Positions 11,241 through 20,768 of a stretch of 64,000 nucleotides of DNA are shown one piece after another. The stretch covers positions 1 to 64,000 of the forward strand of contig JAJTDM010000007.1 in assembly GCA_021300575.1 (NCBI GenBank). The letters run 5' to 3'. The position numbers were made by a program, and so were the translations under genes. Source of the stretch: Rubrivivax sp. GTDB taxonomy: Bacteria > Pseudomonadota > Gammaproteobacteria > Burkholderiales > Burkholderiaceae_C. Position 1 is the stretch's first letter, and the number at the start of each line of letters is the position of its first letter. The notes below the pieces were generated by a model. That model saw only the letters and a program-made list of their open reading frames with translations. It was not told the DNA's origin and made no database searches.

Positions 11241-11996
11241 TCATTCCAGTCCGGGGCAGCCGGACTCGCGCCGGCCGGCGAGGTAGTCGATGATCAGTGC
11301 CTGCATCCGTTGGGTGTCGAAGGAGTGGTAGTGGCCCGGGTGCACCAGCCTTGGCGCCAGGCGCGCCAGCCGCTCCATGCTGGTGGCGTACTCCTCGGGC
11401 ACGCAGCCCAGGGCCTTGTCGATCAGTTCGCCGTCGTACACCACATCGCCTGAGTACAGCGTGTCCTGCGCGCGGTCGAAGAGGGCGATGGAGCCAGGCG
11501 AGTGGCCGGGAAGGTGCAGCACCTCGAGCGCGCGGTCGCCCAGGTCGATGACGTCGCCTTCGTTCAGCGCACGCTGCACCACGCAGGGACGGAATCGGTA
11601 GTTCGCTGCGCTGAAACCGGGGTAGGGCAGTTCGCTGAAGTAGGCGTCGACATTGAAGCCTTGCTCGGGCCGGGCCAGCGCCGCAGTGGCGTCGCCGCGG
11701 CGCATCAGATCGGCCTCGTGGCAGTGCAGGCAGGTGGACTTGAAGTTGGCCAGGCCGCCGGCATGGTCGAAGTGCGCGTGCGTGCAGACCACGGTGAGCG
11801 GCTTGTCCAGCAGCGGGGCCAGGTAGCGGGCGAGGTCAGACACACCCAGGCCCGTGTCGATCAAGAGATGCGCGTCACGTCCACTCAGCAGCCAGAGGTT
11901 GGCCCGCGCGACGGGGTCGAAGTGCTTTTCGGTGATGCGGATCAGGTCCGGTGTCACTTGCTCGCGCTGGAACCAGTCAACGGCCACCGGCTTCAT
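11241..11996 (-). CDS. Metallo-beta-lactamase fold hydrolase
   Basis: This 251-residue MBL-fold protein has the zinc motif THAHFDHAGG (HxHxDH), a second His in LHLPGHSPGSIALF, the bridging Asp in LYSGDVVYDGEL and a final His in VHPGHYHSF, so both metal sites look intact. The substrate is unknown; the family includes lactonases, glyoxalases and thioesterases. It starts at 11996, overlapping the upstream alpha/beta hydrolase stop by 4 nt (ATGA), and is the last gene of a three-gene operon with that hydrolase and a DUF2817 peptidase-like protein. No signal peptide is seen. Confidence 0.85.
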   Translation of the reverse strand: MKPVAVDWFQREQVTPDLIRITEKHFDPVARANLWLLSGRDAHLLIDTGLGVSDLARYLAPLLDKPLTVVCTHAHFDHAGGLANFKSTCLHCHEADLMRRGDATAALARPEQGFNVDAYFSELPYPGFSAANYRFRPCVVQRALNEGDVIDLGDRALEVLHLPGHSPGSIALFDRAQDTLYSGDVVYDGELIDKALGCVPEEYATSMERLARLAPRLVHPGHYHSFDTQRMQALIIDYLAGRRESGCPGLE

Positions 11997-12925
11997 GCTT
12001 GGGCTTCGTCGGGGGAAAGGAAGGGCGAGATGCGCGCCAGAAGCAGTTCGGGCACCTCTTCTGCGATGTAGTGCCCACAGGCAAGCGGTTCGCCCTGCAC
12101 TTTGCTGGCGACGCGCTGCCACTCTGTCAGTGGCTCAAAGCAGGTGTGCACCACGCCCTGAGCTCCCCACAGCACGAGCGTGGGTGTGGCCATGCGACGG
12201 CCGGCCTCGCGGTCGGCGCGGTCGTGGTCCAGGTCGACCCCGGCCGCGGCGCGGTAGTCCTCGCAGATGCCGTGCGCGGTTCCGGCCAGGCCGGCCGCCC
12301 GTTCGTAGGCCGCCAGTGCTGCTGGCGTGAAGGGCGCCAGGCCCGCGCTGCGACGGCCGATCACCTCGCGCACATAGGCCGCTGGGTCGGCCAGGATGAA
12401 GCGCTCGGGCAGCGGCGCCGGCTGGATCAGCAGGAACCAGTGCCAATAGGCCGTGGCAAAGGCCCGCGTGGTCTGCTCATACATCGCCAACGTCGGTGCC
12501 ACGTCCAGCAGCACCATGCGGCCGACTCGCTCCGGGTGGTCCACGGCCAGCCGGTGGGCCACACGGGCGCCACGGTCGTGCGCCAGCACGTCGAAGCGCG
12601 CAAAGCCCAGGGCCTGCATCAATGCCACCTGGTCACGTGCCAGCGTGCGCTTGGCGTAGTTCGAATGGTTGGGCAGGCCAGTCGGCTTGGACGAGTCGCC
12701 ATAGCCGCGCAGGTCGGCCAGCACCAGCGTGTGCCGACGCGCCAGTGCGGGGGCCACCTTGTGCCACATCGCGCGTGTCTGCGGGTGGCCGTGCAGCAGC
12801 AACAGCGGCGGTCCGCTGCCGCCCACCAGCGCGTCGATATCCACGCCATCGTCCACGGCGACGCGGCGCGCGCTCATCCCCTCGAAGAGGGCCTGGTCGT
12901 GGGGCGCAAGCGCGTGCGGGGTCAT
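11993..12925 (-). CDS. Alpha/beta hydrolase, haloacetate dehalogenase-like
   Basis: This 310-residue protein resembles fluoroacetate/haloacetate dehalogenases. The oxyanion segment HGHPQTRAMWHKVAP, the motif ADLRGYGDSSKP and the nucleophile region LAHDRGARVAHRLAVDHP carry an Asp nucleophile rather than Ser. A late His in CGHYIAEEVPE completes the triad. Many relatives are named dehalogenase without proof, so the true substrate may differ. It starts at 12925, overlapping the DUF2817 gene by 4 nt, and its stop overlaps the MBL gene, so all three look translationally coupled. Confidence 0.8.
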   Translation of the reverse strand: MTPHALAPHDQALFEGMSARRVAVDDGVDIDALVGGSGPPLLLLHGHPQTRAMWHKVAPALARRHTLVLADLRGYGDSSKPTGLPNHSNYAKRTLARDQVALMQALGFARFDVLAHDRGARVAHRLAVDHPERVGRMVLLDVAPTLAMYEQTTRAFATAYWHWFLLIQPAPLPERFILADPAAYVREVIGRRSAGLAPFTPAALAAYERAAGLAGTAHGICEDYRAAAGVDLDHDRADREAGRRMATPTLVLWGAQGVVHTCFEPLTEWQRVASKVQGEPLACGHYIAEEVPELLLARISPFLSPDEAQA

Positions 12926-14025
12926 CGGACTTCGGCCACCAAGGCGTCTCGCCCGCGCTGGCACAGCGCCACCCCTTCGCGCAGGACGGAAGCGCGCCAC
13001 ATGGGGTCCAACGGGATGAAGGCCTCGCGGTACTCCGCTGCCGCCCGTTCGAAGGCTTCGTTCACCGCGTGTTGGCGCCGCATCCACGCCAGCGCCAGGT
13101 GCGCGCGCTGCATGCGCCGTCGTTCGTGGGTACCGAACTCGATGACCACGGGCGACATCGCACAGCCGGGCACCATGGCGGCCAGCGCGTCGATCATCAG
13201 CCCCTGGTAGGTCGCGAAGGCCTTGTGGGTGGCCCCTTTACCGCTGAAGGCCGCCTCACCCCAGACCTCAAGCGCGCGCTGCCGGCCCCACGAGCCAGGT
13301 GCGTCGAAGTTGAAGAAGAAGGGCAAGCCATAAGGGCCGATCCCGGTGTGCAGGTCCACCCATACGCAGCGGCGGGCCGGGCCCAGCGCCTGCGGCACGC
13401 ACCGCGCCAACGCCCTGTTGGACCATTCGGGTTGCCGCCCTCCATAGAAGAGGCCTTCCGGGCTTTGGTACTGGCCGCCGTTGAAGGCGTCCGAGAAGGC
13501 CTGCTCACCCGCCCGTTCGCGGTAAGCATCCATGGCAGCAAAGGCGCGGGCGATGTCGGCTTCGTCCCAGCGCTCCAGCATCAGGTGCGGGTGCAGTTGC
13601 GCATAACCGGCGTGGGGCGCCGGCGTCGACGCGAAGTCGATGAAGTTCCGGTTCAGGTCGACGTTGTTCTCGGTCACCCGCTGGCCATGGGCAAAGCCCC
13701 AGGGGTTGATGGCGTGCACCAGCACCACGGCCGTGCCGGCTGGCAGCTCACCGGGCCCACCGGCGTTCATCCAGGCCGTCTGCACGGCGGACCCGGCATA
13801 GCCTTCGATGCCGTGCGTGCCGCACGACACGACGAAGGCGCTGCCGGCCTTCGGGTCGCCGAAGCGTGCCACGTCCAGCCACAGGGGTTCGCCCCGCGGG
13901 CCGGCGGCGGGGTGCTGCAAGCCAGAGACCTGGCCGCCACGCGCCGCCACGGCCCCCAGCCAGGCGCTGCGGGCTTCCGCGTAGGTTCCGGCAAAGCCGT
14001 CGATGTCGTTCGGCAAGGTGCTCAT
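12922..14025 (-). CDS. DUF2817 family zinc carboxypeptidase-like protein
   Basis: This 367-residue protein matches the DUF2817 family, related to M14 zinc carboxypeptidases. The likely zinc ligands are His and Glu in CGTHGIEGYAGSA and His in VWVDLHTGIGPYG; the substrate-binding VDLNRNFIDF segment is also present. No signal peptide is obvious, so it probably acts in the cytoplasm on an amide- or peptide-bonded substrate. It is the first gene of a three-gene minus-strand operon. LuxR-type regulator 14100-15014 lies upstream on the same strand with a 74-bp gap. Confidence 0.82.
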   Translation of the reverse strand: MSTLPNDIDGFAGTYAEARSAWLGAVAARGGQVSGLQHPAAGPRGEPLWLDVARFGDPKAGSAFVVSCGTHGIEGYAGSAVQTAWMNAGGPGELPAGTAVVLVHAINPWGFAHGQRVTENNVDLNRNFIDFASTPAPHAGYAQLHPHLMLERWDEADIARAFAAMDAYRERAGEQAFSDAFNGGQYQSPEGLFYGGRQPEWSNRALARCVPQALGPARRCVWVDLHTGIGPYGLPFFFNFDAPGSWGRQRALEVWGEAAFSGKGATHKAFATYQGLMIDALAAMVPGCAMSPVVIEFGTHERRRMQRAHLALAWMRRQHAVNEAFERAAAEYREAFIPLDPMWRASVLREGVALCQRGRDALVAEVR

Positions 14026-14099
14026 GTTGGTGGGAATGCTAGGTGCGCGGCTGCGGGTCGACCATGTCCGCTACGGCATATGGACCGACCCTGGTCGGG

Positions 14100-15014
14100 T
14101 CAGTCCGAACCGCGCGGCGACGGTCCTTGGCAGCGCACCAGCGGGTCCGCGCCACTGTCGGGGTCGGCGAAGGGAATGCACTGGATGAACAGCGAGAACA
14201 ACTCGGCTTGGGACCCCGTCTCCAACTTCCGGTGGATGCTCTTGCGCTGGTTGCGGACAGTGCCTTCGGCGGAGTGCAGGCGCTCCGCGGTCTGCTCCGA
14301 CGAGTAGCCGCTGAGCATGTAGAAGACCACCTCGCGCTCGCGCTTGGTGAGCAGAGAGGCGCCGAAGTTCGTCATCGTGGCTTGCACCTTGCGGTGAACC
14401 AGTCGGTCAGCTTCATCGGGCTTGGGCGGTGCCGCCAACTGGTGATGTCGCTTCATCAGCGCGAACAGCAAGGGCAGGATGTGCTGGACCAACGCGACGT
14501 CGGCGTCACCGAATGGCGGCGTGCCTTCCTCGCGCCCGAGGCAGAAAGCGATCGCGCTGCCCTCGTCGATGCGCCACAGCACGTCGACGGTGTCGACCAG
14601 GTGCGTGTTACGGAAGAAGCATCGGTAGAACTCGCTGTCGTAGAAGTCGCCTGGCAGGTATGACGCCATGGGGTAGGCGCCATCGGCCTGGCCACGCTGG
14701 AACATTTGGTAGACCGGGTCGAGCACGTAGGGCCCGTCGAGGTAGGCCGCGTCGCGTGCGCCGCGGCGAAGGGCGGCCTCGGCTTTCACGGCCAGGTAAC
14801 GGGGGCGCTGGTTGACCGAATAGAGAAAGGCCACGCTGACGTCCGCATCGATCAGGGAGGCCAGAAACTCCACCGCTGCGGTATAGAACTCCGCCTGGCC
14901 GACGTGGGCGGCCAGCACGCTGAGTTGCGCCACGCCGTCGGTGTCCAGCGCCAGCGCGAAACGGGTCTTGCGATGGGGTGTGGGCTTCAAGGTGGCAGCG
15001 TGCGGTTTGGGCAT
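14100..15014 (-). CDS. LuxR-family transcriptional regulator
   Basis: This 304-residue protein ends in a LuxR/NarL-type helix-turn-helix (residues about 215-275): LLTKREREVVFYMLSGYSSE with ERLHSAEGTVRNQRKSIHRKL. The N-terminal two thirds looks like a PAS/GAF-like sensory domain but I cannot name it. There is no receiver domain, so it is not a two-component response regulator. It is transcribed divergently from the TonB-dependent receptor with 77 bp between starts and precedes the hydrolase operon on its own strand, so it is the obvious candidate regulator of the cluster. A 13-bp palindrome sits just upstream of its start. Confidence 0.85.
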   Translation of the reverse strand: MPKPHAATLKPTPHRKTRFALALDTDGVAQLSVLAAHVGQAEFYTAAVEFLASLIDADVSVAFLYSVNQRPRYLAVKAEAALRRGARDAAYLDGPYVLDPVYQMFQRGQADGAYPMASYLPGDFYDSEFYRCFFRNTHLVDTVDVLWRIDEGSAIAFCLGREEGTPPFGDADVALVQHILPLLFALMKRHHQLAAPPKPDEADRLVHRKVQATMTNFGASLLTKREREVVFYMLSGYSSEQTAERLHSAEGTVRNQRKSIHRKLETGSQAELFSLFIQCIPFADPDSGADPLVRCQGPSPRGSD

Positions 15015-15017
15015 TCG

Positions 15018-15030
15018 TCAGTCTGACTGA
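15018..15030. promoter_or_regulatory. Perfect palindrome, candidate operator of the LuxR regulator
   Basis: TCAGTC-T-GACTGA is a perfect 13-bp inverted repeat 4 bp upstream of the LuxR-type gene start and about 60 bp upstream of the divergent receptor gene. Position suggests autoregulation or control of both directions. Such short palindromes also occur by chance. Confidence 0.35.
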
Positions 15031-15091
15031 GCGCGATGGGGCCGGGCATGTACCGAGCGGGCTATTCAAGTCCCATCCCTCGCTGGCTACC

Positions 15092-17350
15092 ATGTTTCAG
15101 CGAATCGCTGATGACCGATTCCGCCCATTCGTGTCCATTGCAACCGGACGAGGCGTGCATCGATGGTCTCTACTGGCAGCGAGCATCACGCTCGGCTTGT
15201 CGGCCATGGCACAGACCTCTCCGGCCACGGGTGGCGCCGCCGGTGCTTCCGCCGCCAAGCCGGCTGCCGCCGACGAACCACAGCGTGTGGAGGTGACGGC
15301 CAGCAAGCGCAAGCAGCTGCAGAGCGACGTGGCTGGTACCGTGACCGCGGTGGACGGTGCCAAGCTCGAGCGTCTGGGCAGCACTGACAACGAAGACGTC
15401 ATGAAGCTCACGCCCGGCGTTCAGTTCAGCAAGGGGGCGGCCGACGCTTCACTGTTGTCCATCCGTGGTATCGGCACCAACACCAACGCGGGCAATCAGG
15501 GCTTCACGCAGGCGCCGACCGGTATCTACATCGAGGACGTGCCGTTCACCGACCCTTTTGCGTTCGTCTCGGTCCCGGACCTTGCCCCGTTCGACCTGGA
15601 GCGCGTGGAAGTGCTGCGCGGTCCGCAAGGGGCGTTGTACGGCTCTTCTTCCCTGGGTGGTGCCATCCGCTACCAGCTGAACAAGCCCAATACCCGGCAA
15701 ACGGAAGGCTCGGTGCTCGCCAGCTTCAGCAGCATGAGCGGCGGCGGCAGCGGCTGGTCCACGGCGGCCATGGCGAACCTGCCATTGGCCGACGGCAAGG
15801 CCGGGCTGCGCGTGGTGCTGAACGCCCGCAAGGACCCCGGCTTCATCGACAACATCGGCACCGGCGTCAAGGACAGTAACAGCAACCGCGTGGAGGGTGG
15901 GCGGGCCATCTTCACCTGGCGCCCGAGCGCCGAGTTCGACGTGACGGCGATCTACCTCAGTCAGCAAAGCCGTCAGGCCGATGGATCGGGCATCTCCCCC
16001 TTCGACTACGCGACCGGCGCCGGGTACAGCCTCACGCCACCCGATCGCAACGAGGTCAAGACCGCGTTCCCACAGACCGTCAACTCGACATTTGATCTGG
16101 GGACCGTGCAGGTCAACGCCAAGCTCGGCGAACTGAGGCTGACTTCCCTGACGGGCTACCAGTCCAAGAAGCGCATCCAGCGCGACGACTTCACCCGGGA
16201 CTTCTTCGATCCGGCCTTCCTCGGCGACCAATGGACAAGCGATGTGGACCTGCACACGCGCACCCTGTCGCAGGAGGTCCGGCTGGCACCGGTGAAAGCG
16301 GGCGCCGTCAACTGGCTCGTCGGTGCGTTCTGGATGGACGCCGACGTCAGGCGCGACCAGAAGGTGTACTACGAGCCGCGCGGATCGGTGCCGGACATTC
16401 GCTTCCGACGCAACGGCAACGCCACCGAAGCCGCCCTGTTCGCCGATGCCGAAGTCAAGCTGACCGAGCGAATCACCGCGGCAGCGGGGGCTCGCTATTA
16501 CAAGACCAAGCTCGACTACGACCGCATCACGGGTGTCGATGATCCCGGCACCGCCATCCCCTACGGCACCAGCGACAGCGGCACGACGCCCAAGGTGTCC
16601 CTGCGATACGCGGTCGACCCGCAGCTCTCGGCCTATGTGCTGGCCTCGCGGGGCTACCGGTTCGGCGGGATCTCCAACGTCGGTTTCGGTACGCTGGCGT
16701 TCCCCTACAAGACCGACACGCTGTGGAACTACGAGGCCGGCCTGCGCTGGACGCCGAGCGCCCGGACCAGCCTGGACGTGAGCGTGTTCCGCATCGACTG
16801 GAAGGACGTGCAGCTGGCCACGCTTGCCAACGATCCTGTCAGTGGGCAGGACTTCCTGGTCACCGGCAACATCGGCCAGGCCCGGTCGCAAGGCATCGAA
16901 CTGGCCGGCGGCTGGAAGCCCAGCTCGAACTTCTCGCTGCGTGGCGCCATCGCCTACACCGACGCCTCCACCTCGGGTGGCATCACGGTCGGCGGTGCGT
17001 CCATCGCCGCAGGCACGCCTTTGCCCGGCACCGCCAAGTTGCAGGGCACCCTGGACGCGACGGGGTACTTTGCCGGTCCCCTGGACAGCAGCGGCCGCGT
17101 CTCGGCGGTGCTGGCACATACCGGCAAGCGCCGGGCCCAAATCGACTCACCCATGACGCTGGCGGCCTATTCGACGCTGGATCTGCGCCTGACCTTCTCA
17201 TGGTCGAAGTTGGAAGTTACGGCTTTCCTCAACAACGCCACCAATGCTCGAGGCATCTCGGGCGGTGTCGACTTCACCAGCGTCCTCTACACGGAGTTCT
17301 ACCCGATTCGCCCCCGCACCACCGGCGTCGCCGTCCGCTACGACTTCTGA
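15092..17350 (+). CDS. TonB-dependent outer membrane receptor
   Basis: This 752-residue outer-membrane receptor has an N-terminal signal region ending near AMAQ (residue 40), a plug domain (about 65-190) with VEVTASKRKQLQSDVAGTV, SIRGIGT and VEVLRGPQGALYGSSSLGGAI, and a beta-barrel ending in the aromatic C-terminus RYDF. It resembles the FyuA/pesticin-receptor-like group rather than classic siderophore receptors. The start at 15092 (MFQRIADDRF) gives an odd long n-region; the frame is open further upstream. The MFS gene begins 2 bp after its stop. The substrate is unknown, but the adjacent peptidase, esterase and polyamine genes argue for an organic nutrient rather than iron. Confidence 0.9.
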   Translation: MFQRIADDRFRPFVSIATGRGVHRWSLLAASITLGLSAMAQTSPATGGAAGASAAKPAAADEPQRVEVTASKRKQLQSDVAGTVTAVDGAKLERLGSTDNEDVMKLTPGVQFSKGAADASLLSIRGIGTNTNAGNQGFTQAPTGIYIEDVPFTDPFAFVSVPDLAPFDLERVEVLRGPQGALYGSSSLGGAIRYQLNKPNTRQTEGSVLASFSSMSGGGSGWSTAAMANLPLADGKAGLRVVLNARKDPGFIDNIGTGVKDSNSNRVEGGRAIFTWRPSAEFDVTAIYLSQQSRQADGSGISPFDYATGAGYSLTPPDRNEVKTAFPQTVNSTFDLGTVQVNAKLGELRLTSLTGYQSKKRIQRDDFTRDFFDPAFLGDQWTSDVDLHTRTLSQEVRLAPVKAGAVNWLVGAFWMDADVRRDQKVYYEPRGSVPDIRFRRNGNATEAALFADAEVKLTERITAAAGARYYKTKLDYDRITGVDDPGTAIPYGTSDSGTTPKVSLRYAVDPQLSAYVLASRGYRFGGISNVGFGTLAFPYKTDTLWNYEAGLRWTPSARTSLDVSVFRIDWKDVQLATLANDPVSGQDFLVTGNIGQARSQGIELAGGWKPSSNFSLRGAIAYTDASTSGGITVGGASIAAGTPLPGTAKLQGTLDATGYFAGPLDSSGRVSAVLAHTGKRRAQIDSPMTLAAYSTLDLRLTFSWSKLEVTAFLNNATNARGISGGVDFTSVLYTEFYPIRPRTTGVAVRYDF

Positions 17351-17352
17351 CC

Positions 17353-18642
17353 TTGGCCGCCGACCACTCCGAGGGCCTCCCCAGCGACAGCTCGCAGCGC
17401 AGGCCAGTCGTCATCGTCCTGGTGCTGGCCCTGGCCAGTGCGATGGCCAACGCCGGGGCCTCGCTGCTGTCGGCATGCCTGCCTCTCATCAAAGCCGAGT
17501 TCGGCTTCAGCGACACCCAACTCGGCCTGCTGACCGGCTACGCCTCGGCGGTGACGATCGCGGCGCTGGCCTTCCCCATCACCGTCTGGGCGGTGCGCTG
17601 GGGTAACTCGCGGGTGTTCGGCGCCTGCATGGCGATCTACGGTGCGGCCACGGCGGCCTTCGCCGCCTGCGGAGCCTTCTGGCAATTCGTTGTCGCGCAG
17701 CTTGCCTCGGGCTTCGGGCCTGCGGCTGAAATGCCTCTGGGCCAGGCCATCGTCAGCGACCACTACTTGCCCGAGCGCCGGTCAGGGGCGCTGGCGCTGT
17801 ACAGCGCGGGCTATTTCCTCGGCGTCACCGGCGGCTTGACGGCGGGCGGCTACCTGGCCGCGCAGCTGGGCTGGCGGCAGGCCTTCGTCGTGTTCGGTCT
17901 GGCCGCCGTGGCGATCGCGGTGCTGCAGATGCGGGTGGCGCCCGACCGCAAAGCCGCGACCTTACCCGCATGCCCGCCGTCTTCTGGCCCCGGGCAGCTG
18001 GCGGCCTTTGCTGATCTCGTTCGCAACCCGACCTACCTGCACATCACCCTGGGCTTCGCCTGGGCCTCGTTTGCCACCTTCGGGCTGACGCAATGGATGC
18101 CGAGCTTCTACAACCGGCAGTTCGGCCTGGCCCCTGAGCACGCGTCGGCCTTCTTTGGCGGTGCCTACCTGATGGGATCCCTCATGGGCCTGCTTGCGGG
18201 GGGCATCATCGGCAACCGCCTGGGAGGCGCCCGGGCGGAGCGACTGCTGGCCTTCTGCATGATCAGCTACGCGCTGACCTTTCCCCTGATTGCGGCCGTG
18301 CTGTTTGCGCCCAACCTCCAGGTGGCCTTTGTCGCCCACGTCGCGGCCACCTTCATGGGGGCCATGCCCAACGGGCCCGTGTTCGCCATGATCAGCAACA
18401 CCTTGCCGCGCGAGCGGCGGGTGCTGGGCGTGTCGGTGGTTTTGCTGGCGCTGACGCTGTTCGGGGCAGGAGGCGGGCCACTTCTGGTCGGCATGTTCAG
18501 TGACGCGCTGGCGGCGGAGTACGGACAGGCCTCCCTGCGCTGGGCGCTGCTGGCGGTCAAGCTGCTGGCAGCGGTGTTCTTCCTGCACCTGGGCTATGCC
18601 TGGATCAAGGCCCGCCGGGCCCCTCAGGCGTCGGCAGCGTGA
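17353..18642 (+). CDS. MFS transporter
   Basis: This 429-residue protein has about 12 hydrophobic segments and the MFS layout, with the second-loop region around VWAVRWGNSRVFG and a pseudo-repeat in the second half. The best start is a TTG at 17353, directly after the receptor stop; no ATG or GTG occurs before the first helix. It is closest in look to organic-acid/anion-type MFS symporters, though direction and substrate cannot be read. Its place between an outer-membrane receptor and cytoplasmic hydrolases fits inner-membrane uptake of the same compound or a breakdown product. Confidence 0.85.
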   Translation: MAADHSEGLPSDSSQRRPVVIVLVLALASAMANAGASLLSACLPLIKAEFGFSDTQLGLLTGYASAVTIAALAFPITVWAVRWGNSRVFGACMAIYGAATAAFAACGAFWQFVVAQLASGFGPAAEMPLGQAIVSDHYLPERRSGALALYSAGYFLGVTGGLTAGGYLAAQLGWRQAFVVFGLAAVAIAVLQMRVAPDRKAATLPACPPSSGPGQLAAFADLVRNPTYLHITLGFAWASFATFGLTQWMPSFYNRQFGLAPEHASAFFGGAYLMGSLMGLLAGGIIGNRLGGARAERLLAFCMISYALTFPLIAAVLFAPNLQVAFVAHVAATFMGAMPNGPVFAMISNTLPRERRVLGVSVVLLALTLFGAGGGPLLVGMFSDALAAEYGQASLRWALLAVKLLAAVFFLHLGYAWIKARRAPQASAA

Positions 18643-18658
18643 TGCCGGAGGCCAAACC

Positions 18659-20701
18659 TTGAGCCCGCCCCCTCGCATTGCGTTCCGAGCGGAGGATCAC
18701 TTCGAGCTGAGGCTGCCGAGCGACCCGCAGATCTCGCCAGACGGTCGCCATGTGGCCTACGTTCGTACGAGGGCCGACGTCCAGGCGGACGGGTGGATCG
18801 ATGAGCTCTGCGTGGTGGATCGCAGCACGGGCCAGCGTCACGAGCTGGGCTCGGGCAGCCAGCCGCGCTGGGCTCCTGATGGTCGCAGCCTGGCCTTCGC
18901 GTGCGTACAGGGCACCCTGCAGGCCATCGTGCGGTGGCACGCCGGGAGCGGCGAGCGCCAGACCTTGACCACGCTCGCGAAGGCGCCCAGTGGCCTGGCT
19001 TGGTCACCCGAAGGCTGCCGCCTGGCCTTTGTCGTGCAAGTGCCCGCGCCCGCTGCGGCCACGCCGAACCCGACGCCCGATTGGGAGCGGCTGCGCACGC
19101 CGCAGTGGGCGGCACCAGGGGTCTACACCGAGCAGCTCGTCCGCCGGGCGGAGGGCCTGCCCGGAGACCTGCCGGCAGGGCAGCACCATATCTTCGTGCT
19201 GGACATTGCCAGCGGCGCGCTCCGCCAGCTGACCGAAGGGCCGCACGACCACGGCGGCCCGCGCACCTGGATCACCAAGCTGGCGCTGGCCGGGCACATC
19301 TCGTGGGCCCCCGATGGCCGTCACCTCATCATGTCGATGCCGCGCAGCGCAGCTCAAGAGGGCCCTCACGACCCGCTGGCGGTGTTGCAGTCCGACGTCT
19401 GCGAGTTCGACCTGTCTGATGGCGCAGTGCGGCAACTGACGCACTTTGGCGGGCCGGCCTGCCAGGCCACCGTGTCGCCGGACGGCCAGTGGATCGCCTT
19501 CGTCGGCTTCCGCAATGAGCGCAAGTCCTTCCACACGAACGTGGTGCATGTGATGCCGAGGGCCGGCAGCCCTGTGCGGGCCCTGCCGCACCCCGAGCGC
19601 ATGGAGGTGCACCAGCAGCTGCACTGGCTGCCCGACAGCACGGGGCTGCTGCTGTTGATGCCGCAGGCCGGCGATGGCTGCCTGGTACGTCTGGGCCTGG
19701 ACGGCCAGTGGACGACGCTGGCGCGTGATGTCGGCGGCTCGGCGGCCACAGGCTACGGGCTGTACCAGAAGGGCCTGTCCGTCTCGCGGGACGGCACGGT
19801 CGCCTACCTGCGCGGCGGCGTCTCGCGCACGGACGAAGTGGCGCTGCTGCTGCCTGATGGGCAGCCCGGCGAGGTGTTGACTGACGAGTCGGCCTGGATC
19901 GACCGACGCGAGGTGGCGCCCATCGAGACCCTGTGGCTGCCGACCCGCGGGCCTGGCAACTCAGCGCCAGCCTGGCAAGCCTGGCTGGTGCGTCCAGCGG
20001 GGGTGCCGGCAGACCGACCTGTGCCGTTGATTCTGTGGCTGCACGGCGGCCCGTATCTGGCCTGGTGCCCGCATCTGGCCATCCTGCCGCAGATCTGGGC
20101 CGCCCGCGGCTACGCCGTGTTGATGGTGAACCCACGCGGATCGCTGGGCTATGGCGAGGCGTTCATCCACGAGCTGCAGCACGACTTTCCGGGCCCTGAC
20201 GACTTGCAGTTGGTCGACATGGTCGACGCCGTGGTGGCCCGTGGCGGCATCGACGCGCAGCGCGTCCACGTGGCGGGGGAGTCTGGCGGCGGCCTGATGA
20301 CGGCCTGGCTGATCAGCCACAGCACGCGGTTTGCGGCGGCGGTTGCGATCTACGGGGTCATGGACTGGTCCAGCACCGTGCTCACCCAGGACCGGCCTGA
20401 CTACTACGGCTACTACTGGCTCCCGGCTCCGCCCTGGGAGGCTGGCATGGCGGAGCACTACCGGCGCCGCTCGCCACTGGCGCTGGTGCACCAGGTGCGC
20501 ACGCCCACGCTGCTGCTGTGCGGAGAGTGCGACTGGCGAACGCCGATCTCGCAGTCGGAGATGTACTTCACGGCGCTCAAGCTGTGTGGCGTGCCGGCGG
20601 CGCTGGTGCGCTACCCCGACAACAACCACAGTCTGGAGTGGCACCCGAGCCATTGGCTGGACCTGGTCGAACAGGTCGATCGGTGGTTTCGCAGACACTG
20701 A
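18659..20701 (+). CDS. S9 family peptidase (prolyl oligopeptidase type)
   Basis: This 680-residue protein has an N-terminal beta-propeller of WD40/TolB-like blades (SPDGRHVAYVR, WAPDGRSLAFA, SWAPDGRHLIM, SPDGQWIAFVG) and a C-terminal alpha/beta hydrolase domain. The catalytic Ser is in HVAGESGGGLM, the Asp in LCGECDWRTPI and the His in DNNHSLEWH. LILWLHGGP forms the oxyanion region. There is no signal peptide, so it is probably cytoplasmic. The start is a TTG at 18659 with GGAGG 7 nt upstream. Such enzymes cleave short peptides or acylated amino groups. It follows the MFS gene by 16 bp. Confidence 0.88.
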   Translation: MSPPPRIAFRAEDHFELRLPSDPQISPDGRHVAYVRTRADVQADGWIDELCVVDRSTGQRHELGSGSQPRWAPDGRSLAFACVQGTLQAIVRWHAGSGERQTLTTLAKAPSGLAWSPEGCRLAFVVQVPAPAAATPNPTPDWERLRTPQWAAPGVYTEQLVRRAEGLPGDLPAGQHHIFVLDIASGALRQLTEGPHDHGGPRTWITKLALAGHISWAPDGRHLIMSMPRSAAQEGPHDPLAVLQSDVCEFDLSDGAVRQLTHFGGPACQATVSPDGQWIAFVGFRNERKSFHTNVVHVMPRAGSPVRALPHPERMEVHQQLHWLPDSTGLLLLMPQAGDGCLVRLGLDGQWTTLARDVGGSAATGYGLYQKGLSVSRDGTVAYLRGGVSRTDEVALLLPDGQPGEVLTDESAWIDRREVAPIETLWLPTRGPGNSAPAWQAWLVRPAGVPADRPVPLILWLHGGPYLAWCPHLAILPQIWAARGYAVLMVNPRGSLGYGEAFIHELQHDFPGPDDLQLVDMVDAVVARGGIDAQRVHVAGESGGGLMTAWLISHSTRFAAAVAIYGVMDWSSTVLTQDRPDYYGYYWLPAPPWEAGMAEHYRRRSPLALVHQVRTPTLLLCGECDWRTPISQSEMYFTALKLCGVPAALVRYPDNNHSLEWHPSHWLDLVEQVDRWFRRH

Positions 20702-20768
20702 CCGCGCGCAGACCGCGCCGCGGCAAGACGCAAGGACAGCCGGACCGCTGGCGCAGCGGCGCGCGGCG